Assembly (NCBI GenBank): GCA_013388965.1
Contig: JACAEG010000113.1
Coordinates: forward strand, 1 to 40,757
Reading direction: 5' to 3'
DNA from: Pseudorhodoplanes sp.
GTDB lineage: Bacteria > Pseudomonadota > Alphaproteobacteria > Rhizobiales > Xanthobacteraceae
DNA: 40,757 nt
A program made the translations under genes and the position numbers. This document shows positions 1 through 8,263 of this stretch, piece by piece. The notes beneath the pieces were generated by a model. The model was not told where the DNA came from. It saw only the letters and a list, made by a program, of their open reading frames with translations, and ran no database searches. The stretch's first letter is position 1. Each line of letters begins with the position of its first letter.

Positions 1-189
1 GGCCGGCTGGGCCGGCGCGGCCTGCGGTTTGGCCGGCGGCCTTTGCGCGGGACGCTGGGCCGGCGCGGGCTGCGGCTGCTGCTGGGCGAACGCCTCGGAT
101 ACGCCCAGGGCCGTCAGGGCCGCGATGGATACGATTGCAAGCGCCCGGGCCACCGGACGAGCCGATGCGGGCGCATTGGAGAGAGTCAT
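1..189 (-). CDS. Secreted protein, N-terminal part only (runs off left edge)
   Basis: The minus-strand frame starts at ATG 189 and stays open to base 1, giving 63 residues. The first 36 or so residues form a signal peptide: a short basic stretch, then a hydrophobic run and an A-F-A-Q cleavage site. What follows is a Pro/Ala/Gln-rich linker with repeats of the type P-A-Q-R-P. This layout is common in invasion-associated locus B (IalB) family proteins of Bradyrhizobium-like bacteria, but the folded domain lies outside the window, so the family call is only a guess. An AGAGGA stretch lies about 10 bases upstream of the start. The 245 bases between this gene and the next one on the other strand should hold both promoters; I could not pick out a convincing one. 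Confidence 0.6.
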   Translation of the reverse strand, partial: MTLSNAPASARPVARALAIVSIAALTALGVSEAFAQQQPQPAPAQRPAQRPPAKPQAAPAQPA

Positions 190-434
190 GAGACCAGGTT
201 CCTCTGTTCTTTGCCGCTCGGCTGGCGCTGGGGCTTCCCCGGGCCCGGCGCGGCGTGTCTTTACGCCAAAAAAGGCAAGAGCGTGACACCGGCTGCCCGC
301 TCCTTCGGCGGGTCTGATACCCCGAATCGACCGGAGGATAAAGCGCGGATCGCGGATTCCATCGCGACTGGCATTCTCCGCCGGGATTGCTGATCGCAGG
401 CAGTCAATCTCCGAAAACGGTGTAGAAAAGACCG

Positions 435-2267
435 GTGATGACGCCCGTCGAATGGATCGTGAAGCATTCGCGCACATCGCGGCCCGCCTTGGCGGCAGCG
501 ATGCTTGCGGTCGCGGCCGGCATGGCCCATGCGCAGGCCGTGGAGGGGCGGCATGCGATCGCGATGCACGGCGAACCGCGCCTGCCGGCGGACTTCACCC
601 GCCTGCCCTATGCGGAGCCTGACGCCCCCAAAGGCGGGAAACTCGTCCAGGGCGTTCTGGGCACTTTCGACAGCCTCAACCCGCTGATCGTCAAGGGACT
701 GGCGGTCCAGCAGATCCGCGGGCATGTCATCGAAAGCCTGATGGCGCGCGGCTACGACGAGCCCTTCACGCTCTACGGCCTGCTCGCACAGACGGTCGAA
801 ACCGACGATGCGCGCAGCTACGTCACCTTCACGCTCAATCCTGCGGCCCGCTTCTCGGACGGCAAGCCGGTGACGGCCGAGGATGTTCTCTTTTCCTGGC
901 AGCTCTTGCGCGACAGGGGCCGGCCCAATCACCGCACCTACTATGCCAAGGTCGCGCGCGCCGACATTGTGGGCGAGCGCTCCGTGCGTTTCGATCTCAC
1001 CGGGAGCGGCGACCGCGAATTGCCGCTGATCCTCGGCCTGATGCCGATTCTGCCAAGGCACGCGATCGACCCCGAAAAATTCGAGGAGACGACCTTCACG
1101 CCGCCCATCGGCAGCGGTCCCTATCGCGTCACCGCGGTCGATCCGGGACACAGCGTGACATTCACCCGCAATCCCGATTACTGGGGGCGGGATCTGCCGA
1201 TCAATCGCGGCTTCTGGAATTTCGACGAAATCCGATTCGACTATTACCGCGACGGCAACACCGTCTTCGAGGCCTTCAAGAAGGGCCTTATCGACGTGCG
1301 GGCGGAAATCGATCCGCACCGCTGGACGACCGGATACGACATTCCCGCCCTGCGCTCCGGCCGCCTCGTCAGGGAGACTTTCTCCACCGGCCTGCCCAAA
1401 CCGTTGCAGGCATTCGTGTTCAATACGCGCCGGCCGATCTTCGCCGACATCCGCGTGCGCGAGGCCATCGCGATGCTGTTCGATGCCGAATGGGTGAACA
1501 AGAATTTCTTCTTTGGCCTGTTTCGCCGCAATGCCGGCTATTTCGACGACTCGGAGCTGTCTTCCGTCGGCCCGCCGGCCGACACGCGGGAGCGTGCGTT
1601 GCTTGCGCCCTTTCCCGGTGCCGTCCGCGAGGACATTCTGGAGGGGCGCTGGCGGCCGCCATCGTCGGACGGTTCGGGCCGCAATCGCGAGGCGCTGAAG
1701 GCGGCGATCGCGTTGCTCGCGGACGCAGGCTACGAACTCGACGGCACGGTGATGCGCCATCGCGCGACGCGCGAGCCGCTGTCGTTCGAGCTTCTCGTCT
1801 CGACGCGCGACCAGGAGCGGCTCGCCCTGGCCTTCGGCCGCGATCTCACGCGCGCCGGCATCCAGGCGCGGATTCGCCTCGTCGATGCCGTGCAGTTCGA
1901 TCGCCGCAAGCTGACCTACGATTTCGACATGATCGAATACCGCTGGGACCAGTCGCTGTCGCCGGGCAACGAACAGCATTTCTACTGGAGTTCGGCGGCC
2001 GCCGCGGCTGACGGCACGCGCAACTATATGGGCGCGCGCAATCCCGCCATCGACGCGGCCATTGCGGAACTTTTGCGGGCGCGTGGCCGGGACGAATTCG
2101 TCTCCGCCGTCAGGGCCCTCGACCGCGTCCTGATTTCAGGCTTTTATGTGATCCCGCTCTTTTACCTGCCCGAGCAATGGGTCGCACGTTGGACAAGCAA
2201 AGGACGCCCGCCCGTCACGTCGTTATCGGGATACCTGCCGGAAACCTGGTGGAAAAGCCCGCAATAG
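435..2267 (+). CDS. ABC transporter substrate-binding protein, family 5 (YejA-like)
   Basis: This is a 610-residue periplasmic oligopeptide-binding protein of solute-binding family 5 (SBP_bac_5). A signal peptide covers about residues 1-34 and ends in A-H-A-Q. The mature part carries family hallmarks: the Y-A-E-P-D-A-P-K-G-G-K-L segment typical of YejA-type proteins, then the F-S-D-G-K-P-V-T-A-E-D-V motif near residue 140. The length fits YejA (about 600). The first in-frame start is GTG 435, directly followed by ATG 438; an AGAAAAG stretch sits just before, so either start is possible. No permease or ATPase genes are adjacent, so partners must be encoded elsewhere. The next gene starts 10 bases after the stop, so co-transcription is likely. 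Confidence 0.9.
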   Translation: MMTPVEWIVKHSRTSRPALAAAMLAVAAGMAHAQAVEGRHAIAMHGEPRLPADFTRLPYAEPDAPKGGKLVQGVLGTFDSLNPLIVKGLAVQQIRGHVIESLMARGYDEPFTLYGLLAQTVETDDARSYVTFTLNPAARFSDGKPVTAEDVLFSWQLLRDRGRPNHRTYYAKVARADIVGERSVRFDLTGSGDRELPLILGLMPILPRHAIDPEKFEETTFTPPIGSGPYRVTAVDPGHSVTFTRNPDYWGRDLPINRGFWNFDEIRFDYYRDGNTVFEAFKKGLIDVRAEIDPHRWTTGYDIPALRSGRLVRETFSTGLPKPLQAFVFNTRRPIFADIRVREAIAMLFDAEWVNKNFFFGLFRRNAGYFDDSELSSVGPPADTRERALLAPFPGAVREDILEGRWRPPSSDGSGRNREALKAAIALLADAGYELDGTVMRHRATREPLSFELLVSTRDQERLALAFGRDLTRAGIQARIRLVDAVQFDRRKLTYDFDMIEYRWDQSLSPGNEQHFYWSSAAAAADGTRNYMGARNPAIDAAIAELLRARGRDEFVSAVRALDRVLISGFYVIPLFYLPEQWVARWTSKGRPPVTSLSGYLPETWWKSPQ

Positions 2268-2277
2268 CGCGTCAAAC

Positions 2278-3801
2278 ATGATCGGCGGCGTCGGCCATAG
2301 CCTCGCAAGCGGGGCGACGCTGGAGGGCTTGTTCAGAGCCGCCGTCGCCCGCCGGCCGGAAGGTCTCGCGCTCGTCGACCCGCCGAATCGCGAAGCCTTC
2401 ACCCATCATCCGCCCCGCACCCTCACTTATGCACAGGCCGATCGCGCGGTCTCGGCGGTTGCCGCGCGGCTGCGCGACGCCGGGCTGAAGCCTGGCGCCA
2501 TCGTCGCGATCCAGCTTCCGAACGTCGCGGAGCATGCGGTCGCCATTCTCGGCGTGCTGCGTGCGGGGATGATCCCGGCCCTGCTTCCGCTGCTGTGGCG
2601 GAAGGCGGATTGCGTCGCGGCGCTGTCGCAGCTCGATCCCCGGGCGCTGATCGTGTGCGGGCGCATCGGCAGTGTCGATCACGGCATGCTGGGCGCGGAA
2701 GTCGCCGCGGAGATTTTCTCGATTCGCCACGTCTTCGGCTTCGGCACCCTGCCGGACGGCCTGACCGCGCTCGACGACGTATTCCTCGCCGGCGCGCCGT
2801 CGGGCGGCGATGCGCCACCTGTTTCCGACAATGTCGGCCAGCCGATCGCAGCCGTCACATTCGAAGTGACGGCCGCCGGTCATGCGGCCGTCGCGCGCAC
2901 CGACGCAGAACTGATCGCGGCCGCGCGCGGCCCCATTCACGAGGCGGACCTGCCCGAGAATGCCGTTCTGCTTGCGCCCTATCTTCCTTCGTCCTTCGCC
3001 GGCCTCTCGCTCACGCTCGTGCCCTGGCTTGCGTCGGGCGGCACGCTGATCCTGCATCATCCCTTCGATCCCGATGCGCTGTCCGAGCAGATCGCGGAGC
3101 GCTCCTTCGATCTGGTCGTGCTGCCCGGCGCGATCGCGCAGCGGCTGGCCGAGGCGGGCCTGCTCTCCGGCCACAACAAGATGAAGGCGATCCTGCTGGT
3201 CTGGCGCACACCGGAGCGCGTGGGCGGCGTGGTGTCGCCCCGGTTGCTCGAGGTGCCGCTGATCGATGTGCGCGTTTTTGGCGAGATCGGCCTCGTGGCC
3301 GCGCGGCGGGAGATGGAGACGCGGCCCGCCATTCTGCTCGCCGGCCCGATCAAGGCGTATCGCGCCGGCACGGATTCGATCGAGCTCGGCGAAACCGTGC
3401 GCACGCAGGCCGGCACGCTGGCGATCAAGGGACCGATGGTTCCGCACACGCCCTTCCCGGCCGGCGCGCAGCGGACGGCGCTGCAGGCAAGCAACGGCGA
3501 CGCGGTCGATACCGGCTATCCCTGCCGGATCGAGCGCGATGCCATCGTTATCACCGGCCCGCCGACCGGCATCGTCAGCCTTGGCGGCTATCGCTTCGCG
3601 CTGAAGGATCTGCAGGACCGGCTGGGTCGCGTCCAGCGCGGCTGCACGCTTGCCGCGCTGCCCCATCACCTGGTCGGCTACAAGCTCGCGGGCGATGCGG
3701 CCGACCGCACGACGTTGCGCCGGGTGCTGACGGATTTCGGCGCCAACCCGCTCATCGTCGGCGCCTTTCGCGAACGCAGCGAGCGCTCGCCGGCTGCGTA
3801 G
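2278..3801 (+). CDS. Degenerate adenylate-forming ligase (AMP-binding family)
   Basis: The 507-residue protein has the overall layout of acyl-CoA synthetases: an N-terminal segment with L-T-Y-A-Q-A-D (about residue 50), the L-P-N-V-A-E-H-A-V-A-I-L-G-V-L-R-A-G core helix (80-97), and a C-terminal G-G-Y-R-F hinge-like motif. The catalytic signatures are missing. The ATP-binding loop (T-S-G-T-T-G in active enzymes) is replaced by T-F-E-V-T-A-A-G at 194-201. The ribose-binding T-G-D is T-G-Y at 412-414. No P-x-T-x-x-G-K-type catalytic lysine motif is visible at the C terminus. The fold is therefore probably kept while adenylation activity is probably lost. It lies 10 bases downstream of the binding-protein gene. 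A role as a binding or regulatory protein is possible but not shown. Confidence 0.8.
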   Translation: MIGGVGHSLASGATLEGLFRAAVARRPEGLALVDPPNREAFTHHPPRTLTYAQADRAVSAVAARLRDAGLKPGAIVAIQLPNVAEHAVAILGVLRAGMIPALLPLLWRKADCVAALSQLDPRALIVCGRIGSVDHGMLGAEVAAEIFSIRHVFGFGTLPDGLTALDDVFLAGAPSGGDAPPVSDNVGQPIAAVTFEVTAAGHAAVARTDAELIAAARGPIHEADLPENAVLLAPYLPSSFAGLSLTLVPWLASGGTLILHHPFDPDALSEQIAERSFDLVVLPGAIAQRLAEAGLLSGHNKMKAILLVWRTPERVGGVVSPRLLEVPLIDVRVFGEIGLVAARREMETRPAILLAGPIKAYRAGTDSIELGETVRTQAGTLAIKGPMVPHTPFPAGAQRTALQASNGDAVDTGYPCRIERDAIVITGPPTGIVSLGGYRFALKDLQDRLGRVQRGCTLAALPHHLVGYKLAGDAADRTTLRRVLTDFGANPLIVGAFRERSERSPAA

Positions 3802-3894
3802 TGCCGGCAAATCCCGCATGTTCCGTTGACCGCGTATTAATTTCCGGGCGCTAGCCTTGCGACCTCACATTCTGGAACGTTGCGTCGCATTCGC

Positions 3895-5148
3895 ATGCCG
3901 CTGCAAGGCCCGCTGGTCGTCGTTGGCCAACCTCGATTTGCCGGCCTTCTCGATGCGCTCGGGACGGCGGGCGCTTTTCCGGTCATCGAGTCGACGCGCA
4001 GCGAGGCCGCCGACGTCATTGCGGCTGCGAGCCCGGAATCGATCCTCCTTGCCGATGACGAGACCAGCGCCGACCGGCAGATCGCGGCTATTCTGGATCG
4101 ACTGGTCACGCCCGCCATTCCCTACGTGCCCGTCGTCGCCTGCGCGGGCGTGGACACCGACATCGCCTATGCCAGGGCTTTGCCCGTCGAGCCGGTCGCC
4201 GCGCAATCCGGCATCGTCGCGCGCCTATCGGCCGCCTTCCGCGCGCGCTCGCTCCACGCAACCGTGCTCCGGCGCCTGCAGCTTGCGGCCGAGGCCGGCA
4301 AGCCTTCGCCTGAAATTGCCGACGGCGACCCGCTCGAGGATTCCACTGTCATCGTCGCGGGACGCGGCCGTTCCTATCCCCTGCTCTCGACCATGATCGG
4401 GGAGCGCGCCGGGCTGATCGGCGCGCTCAGCGTGGAAACCGCCGCGAGCTATCTCAAGGCGCGCGAGATCGACGGACTCGTGATCGGCGACGGCTTCGCC
4501 GCGCGCACCGTTTCGGCCTTTCTCACCGTCATCGCCGAGGACAGCCGGTTCCGCGATCTGCCCGTCGCGCTGCTCGGGCATGCGCTCACCGAGATGCGGA
4601 CCGATCACCCTTACGTCTTTCATGTCGGCAACCCGGAGCGGCTGGTCGAGCGCCTGTTGCCCTTCGTGCGTCTGCATGCCTTCGAGCAGCGGCTCAGCCG
4701 GACACTCGCCTCGATCGATCACGACGGCCGACTCGACCCGAAGACCGGCCTTCTCTATCCCGAGGCGTTCGTGCGCGAGCTCGAGGCGGCAATCGCGGAA
4801 TCGCGCACGCGCGGCACCGGCCTGTCGCTCGCCCGCTTCGTGTTCGAGCCCGATCTCTCGGCGCGCGCGAGCTTCGACGCCGCGCGGCTCGCCAGCCGGC
4901 TGATCCGCGGCATCGACTTCGGCTGCCGGGAGCCGGACGGCTCCGTGCTGATCGCCTTCACCGAGACGGATTTGCGCTACGCGCATGTCGTCGCGCGCCG
5001 CATCGCGAGCGTGCTCAAGCACACCATGCTGTCGCCGCAGGACCGCAAGCCCACAGGTCCCGCGATCACGCTGGCGACACGAAAATCCTCCGATGACGCG
5101 GATTCGCTGCTGGGGCGCGTGACGGCGGCCATGCTTACAGCCGAATGA
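3895..5148 (+). CDS. Degenerate GGDEF-type regulatory protein
   Basis: This is a 417-residue soluble protein. Residues 1-265 look like two receiver-like alpha/beta modules, one near the N terminus and one at about 150-265. The C-terminal third resembles a diguanylate cyclase domain: D-P-K-T-G-L-L at 281-287 matches the D-x-L-T-G-L-x-N opening, and I-A-F-T-E-T-D-L matches the strand after the active site. The GGDEF signature itself is replaced by C-R-E-P-D-G (344-349), so cyclase activity is unlikely; a c-di-GMP-binding or purely structural role is possible. ATG 3895 is preferred because M-P-L-Q-G-P opens homologues as I recall them; TTG 3880 is an in-frame alternative. A TTGACC box at 3826-3831 with a poor -10 region lies upstream. 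Confidence 0.75.
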   Translation: MPLQGPLVVVGQPRFAGLLDALGTAGAFPVIESTRSEAADVIAAASPESILLADDETSADRQIAAILDRLVTPAIPYVPVVACAGVDTDIAYARALPVEPVAAQSGIVARLSAAFRARSLHATVLRRLQLAAEAGKPSPEIADGDPLEDSTVIVAGRGRSYPLLSTMIGERAGLIGALSVETAASYLKAREIDGLVIGDGFAARTVSAFLTVIAEDSRFRDLPVALLGHALTEMRTDHPYVFHVGNPERLVERLLPFVRLHAFEQRLSRTLASIDHDGRLDPKTGLLYPEAFVRELEAAIAESRTRGTGLSLARFVFEPDLSARASFDAARLASRLIRGIDFGCREPDGSVLIAFTETDLRYAHVVARRIASVLKHTMLSPQDRKPTGPAITLATRKSSDDADSLLGRVTAAMLTAE

Positions 5149-5164
5149 AGGCAAGGCCGCCCGA

Positions 5165-5193
5165 TTGCGGATCAGGTTCGCGACGCCTAGATT
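5165..5193 (+). promoter_or_regulatory. Candidate sigma-70 promoter of the DsbA-family gene
   Basis: TTGCGG (5165-5170) and TAGATT (5188-5193) are separated by exactly 17 bases and lie about 28 bases before the ATG at 5221. The match is moderate at both boxes, so this is a pattern call only. Confidence 0.35.
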
Positions 5194-5220
5194 GAGGCGG
5201 GTCGCAGGAAAGGTCCGCCC

Positions 5221-5892
5221 ATGCCGGCAAGCCAGCCGATTAGTGTCGATGTCGTTTCGGATATCGTCTGCCCGTGGTGCTTCATCGGCAAGAGGCGGAT
5301 CGAGAAGGCGATCGCGCTCGTGCCGCATATCCCCGTGCAGCTGCGATTCCACCCCTATTTCCTGAATGACTGGATTCCCCGCAGCGGCATATCGCGCGAG
5401 GACTATTTGACCAGGAAATTCGGATCGGTCGCCCGTTATGGCGAGATCGCAAGGCGCGTGCAGGCCGCGGCTGCGGAGGAAGGGCTCGTCTACAACATCG
5501 ACAGGATCAGCCGGCAGCCCAACAAGACCGACGCGCATCGCCTGATCCTGTGGGCCGGCGATCGCGGCCCGCAGATGAAGCAGCGGCTGATGGACCTCTA
5601 TTTCACCGAAGGCGCCGACCTCACCGACAACGACGTGCTGGCGCAAGCCGCGGCCGATATCGGCCTGCCCCGCGATGACGTCGCCGAAAGGCTCACGACC
5701 GAGGACGAGGTCGACCTCGTCACGCGGGCGGCGCAATCGGCCAAGGAAGCCGGCATCGACGGCGTGCCCTGCTTCATCTTCGCCAATGCGCTCGCGGTGT
5801 CCGGCGCGCAGGCGCCGGAATATCTCGCGAATGCCATCGAGCGCGCGGCCGCGGACGTCGCCAGGAGGGACGGCGCGACGGCGCCGGCCTGA
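5221..5892 (+). CDS. DsbA-family oxidoreductase (FrnE/HCCA isomerase-like)
   Basis: The protein has 223 residues and a thioredoxin fold with a helical insertion, as in the FrnE-like branch of the DsbA family. The active site is C-P-W-C, located near residue 17 in D-I-V-C-P-W-C-F-I-G-K. The C-terminal cis-Pro region reads G-I-D-G-V-P-C-F-I-F, where V-P is the expected cis-proline pair. There is no signal peptide, so it acts in the cytoplasm, probably as a thiol-disulfide oxidoreductase; relatives include polyketide FrnE and 2-hydroxychromene-2-carboxylate isomerase, and the retained CxxC argues for redox function. AGGAAAGG lies 7 bases before the ATG. The gene converges on mfd with a single base between the two stop codons. 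Confidence 0.9.
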   Translation: MPASQPISVDVVSDIVCPWCFIGKRRIEKAIALVPHIPVQLRFHPYFLNDWIPRSGISREDYLTRKFGSVARYGEIARRVQAAAAEEGLVYNIDRISRQPNKTDAHRLILWAGDRGPQMKQRLMDLYFTEGADLTDNDVLAQAAADIGLPRDDVAERLTTEDEVDLVTRAAQSAKEAGIDGVPCFIFANALAVSGAQAPEYLANAIERAAADVARRDGATAPA

Positions 5893-5893
5893 C

Positions 5894-8230
5894 TCAGGCC
5901 GCCTTGGCCTGCTCGGCGATCCGCACCAGGCTGCGCAGGATATCGGTCGTGCCGGTCAGCCGTTCCTCCGGCCGCTCCCAGTCCTCCAGGAACACGACCT
6001 TCATGTCCGGCCGCACCTTGGCCGCCGGGCCCTGCTCGCGGATGTAGCGGATCAGCCCTTCCGGGTTGCTGAAGGTGTTGTCCCGGAAGGACAGCACCGC
6101 GCCCTTCGGCCCGGTATCGATCTTCTCGACATTGGCCCTGCGGCTGAGCGCCTTGATCGCCACGATCTGCAGCAGGTGCCGCACCTCCTGCGGCATCTTG
6201 CCGAAGCGGTCGACCAGTTCGGCGCCGAAGGCGTCGATCTCGCGCTCGTCGTCCATCTCCGCGAGCCGCCGGTAGAGGCTCAGTCGCACCGACAGGTCGG
6301 CCACGTAGTCGTCGGGAATGAGCACCGGCATGCCGATGGTGATCTGCGGCGACCAGCGGTCGGCGACCGGCGCGGAGATGCCGGCTTTCAGGCTCATGAC
6401 CGCCTCCTCCAGCATCTGCTGGTACAGCTCGAATCCGACCTCCTTGATGTGGCCGGACTGCTCGTCGCCAAGCAGGTTGCCGGCGCCGCGGATGTCGAGG
6501 TCGTGCGAGGCGAGCTGGAAGCCTGCGCCCAGCGTGTCGAGCGATTGGAGCACCTTGAGCCGTCGCTCCGCCTGCGCGGTCAGCTTGCGGTTCGCCGGCA
6601 GCGTGAACAGCGCGTAGGCGCGCAGTTTCGAGCGTCCGACGCGCCCGCGCAGCTGGTAGAGCTGCGACAGGCCGAAGCGGTCGGAGCGATGCACGATCAG
6701 CGTGTTCGCGGTCGGAACGTCGAGGCCGGATTCGATGATCGTGGTCGAGAGCAGCACGTCATATTTTCCGTCGTAGAAGGCCGTCATGATGTCGTCGAGC
6801 ACCCCCGACGGCATCTGTCCGTGCGCGACGGCGACGCGCACTTCCGGCACGGTCTTGTCGAGAAAGTCCTTGGCGCCCGCGAGGTCCTCGATGCGCGGGC
6901 AGACATAGAAGGACTGCCCGCCGCGATAGCGTTCGCGCAGCAGCGCCTCGCGCACCACGAGCGGGTCGAAAGGCGCGACGAAGGTGCGAACCGCAAGCCG
7001 ATCGACCGGCGGCGAGGCGATGATCGAAAGGTCGCGCACGCCGGTCAGCGCGAGTTGCAGCGTGCGCGGAATGGGCGTCGCGGTCAGCGTCAGCACATGT
7101 ACCTCGGCACGAAGCTGCTTCAGTTTCTCCTTGTGCGCGACGCCAAAATGCTGCTCCTCGTCGACGATCAGCAGGCCGAGATCCTTGAAGCGGATCGTGC
7201 GTCCCAGCAGCGCATGCGTGCCGATCACGATGTTGATCGAGCCGTCGGCAAGCCCGGCCTTTGTCTTCGCGAGTTCGGCATTGCTGACGAGCCGGGACGC
7301 CTGGCCGATCTGCACGGGAAAGCCGCGGAAGCGCTCGGTAAAGGTCCTGAAATGCTGGCGTGCGAGCAGCGTCGTCGGCACGACGACGGCGACCTGCTTG
7401 CCGCTCATCGCCACCGCGAATGCCGCGCGCAAGGCAACCTCCGTCTTGCCGAAGCCGACATCGCCGCAGACGAGGCGATCCATCGGCCGGCCGCGGGCCA
7501 GATCGCCCATTACGGCATCGATCGCGGTCTGCTGGTCCTCCGTCTCCTCGTAGGGGAAACCGGCTGCGAACTCGTCGTAAAGGCCGGGGCTGACGGTCAG
7601 TTTCGGGGCCTCGCGCAATTGCCGTTCAGCCGCCACCTTCAGGAGTTCATGTGCAATCTCGCGGATCCGGCTCTTCATCCGCGCCTTGCGCGCCTGCCAG
7701 GCGCCGCCGCCCAGCCGGTCGAGCACGACCGCTGTGTCCTCCGAGCCGTAGCGCGACAGCAGCTCGATATTCTCCACCGGCAGGAACAGCTTGGCGTCGT
7801 CGGCATAGTGGATTTCGAGGCAGTCATGCGGGGCGCCGGCGGCCTCGATGGTCTTCAGCCCGACGAACCGGCCGATGCCGTGATCGACATGCACGACCGG
7901 GTCGCCCGCCGCGAGGCTCGGCGCCTCGGCGATGAAATTCTCCGCCTTGCGCGAGGCGCGGCGCGGCCGCGCCAGCCGGTCGCCGAGAATGTCCTGCTCT
8001 CCGATGACGGCGGCGTCCGCGGTCTCGAAGCCGGCTTCGATGCCGAGCACGGCGAGCGCGATTTCCGGCTTCGGTCGCGCCAGCGCCTCCGGCCAGGAGC
8101 GGACATTCGTGAGATTGGACAGCTTGTGGTCGGCCAGCACGTGGCTCATGCGCTCGCGCGCACCTTCGCTCCACAGCGCGACGATCACCCGCTTGCCCGC
8201 CGATTGCAGCGCATGGACATGCGCGCGCAC
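5894..8230 (-). CDS. mfd: Mfd C-terminal piece: RNAP-interaction domain and translocase
   Basis: This open segment of 778 codons begins at GTG 8230, the first start-like codon after the stop at 8264. It contains the RNA polymerase interaction domain (about residues 105-165, with V-V-H-V-D-H-G-I-G-R-F), then the superfamily 2 translocase with Walker A G-D-V-G-F-G-K-T (256-263), the D-E-E-Q box, T-A-T-P-I-P-R-T, and an R-G-R-V-G-R motif VI. The TRCF C-terminal domain follows. No Shine-Dalgarno sequence is visible before GTG 8230, so independent translation would have to rely on reinitiation after the stop, 33 bases upstream. If made, this chain could bind RNA polymerase and move on DNA but could not recruit UvrA. 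Confidence 0.6.
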   Translation of the reverse strand: MRAHVHALQSAGKRVIVALWSEGARERMSHVLADHKLSNLTNVRSWPEALARPKPEIALAVLGIEAGFETADAAVIGEQDILGDRLARPRRASRKAENFIAEAPSLAAGDPVVHVDHGIGRFVGLKTIEAAGAPHDCLEIHYADDAKLFLPVENIELLSRYGSEDTAVVLDRLGGGAWQARKARMKSRIREIAHELLKVAAERQLREAPKLTVSPGLYDEFAAGFPYEETEDQQTAIDAVMGDLARGRPMDRLVCGDVGFGKTEVALRAAFAVAMSGKQVAVVVPTTLLARQHFRTFTERFRGFPVQIGQASRLVSNAELAKTKAGLADGSINIVIGTHALLGRTIRFKDLGLLIVDEEQHFGVAHKEKLKQLRAEVHVLTLTATPIPRTLQLALTGVRDLSIIASPPVDRLAVRTFVAPFDPLVVREALLRERYRGGQSFYVCPRIEDLAGAKDFLDKTVPEVRVAVAHGQMPSGVLDDIMTAFYDGKYDVLLSTTIIESGLDVPTANTLIVHRSDRFGLSQLYQLRGRVGRSKLRAYALFTLPANRKLTAQAERRLKVLQSLDTLGAGFQLASHDLDIRGAGNLLGDEQSGHIKEVGFELYQQMLEEAVMSLKAGISAPVADRWSPQITIGMPVLIPDDYVADLSVRLSLYRRLAEMDDEREIDAFGAELVDRFGKMPQEVRHLLQIVAIKALSRRANVEKIDTGPKGAVLSFRDNTFSNPEGLIRYIREQGPAAKVRPDMKVVFLEDWERPEERLTGTTDILRSLVRIAEQAKAA

Positions 8231-8263
8231 CGCGTCGAAGACATTGGCGTCGGGCTGGGCGCG

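Noticed and set aside
261-1979. Minus-strand frame of 572 codons opposite the YejA-like gene
   Set aside because: Shadow of a gene with a signal peptide and family motifs on the other strand; its translation shows no domain.
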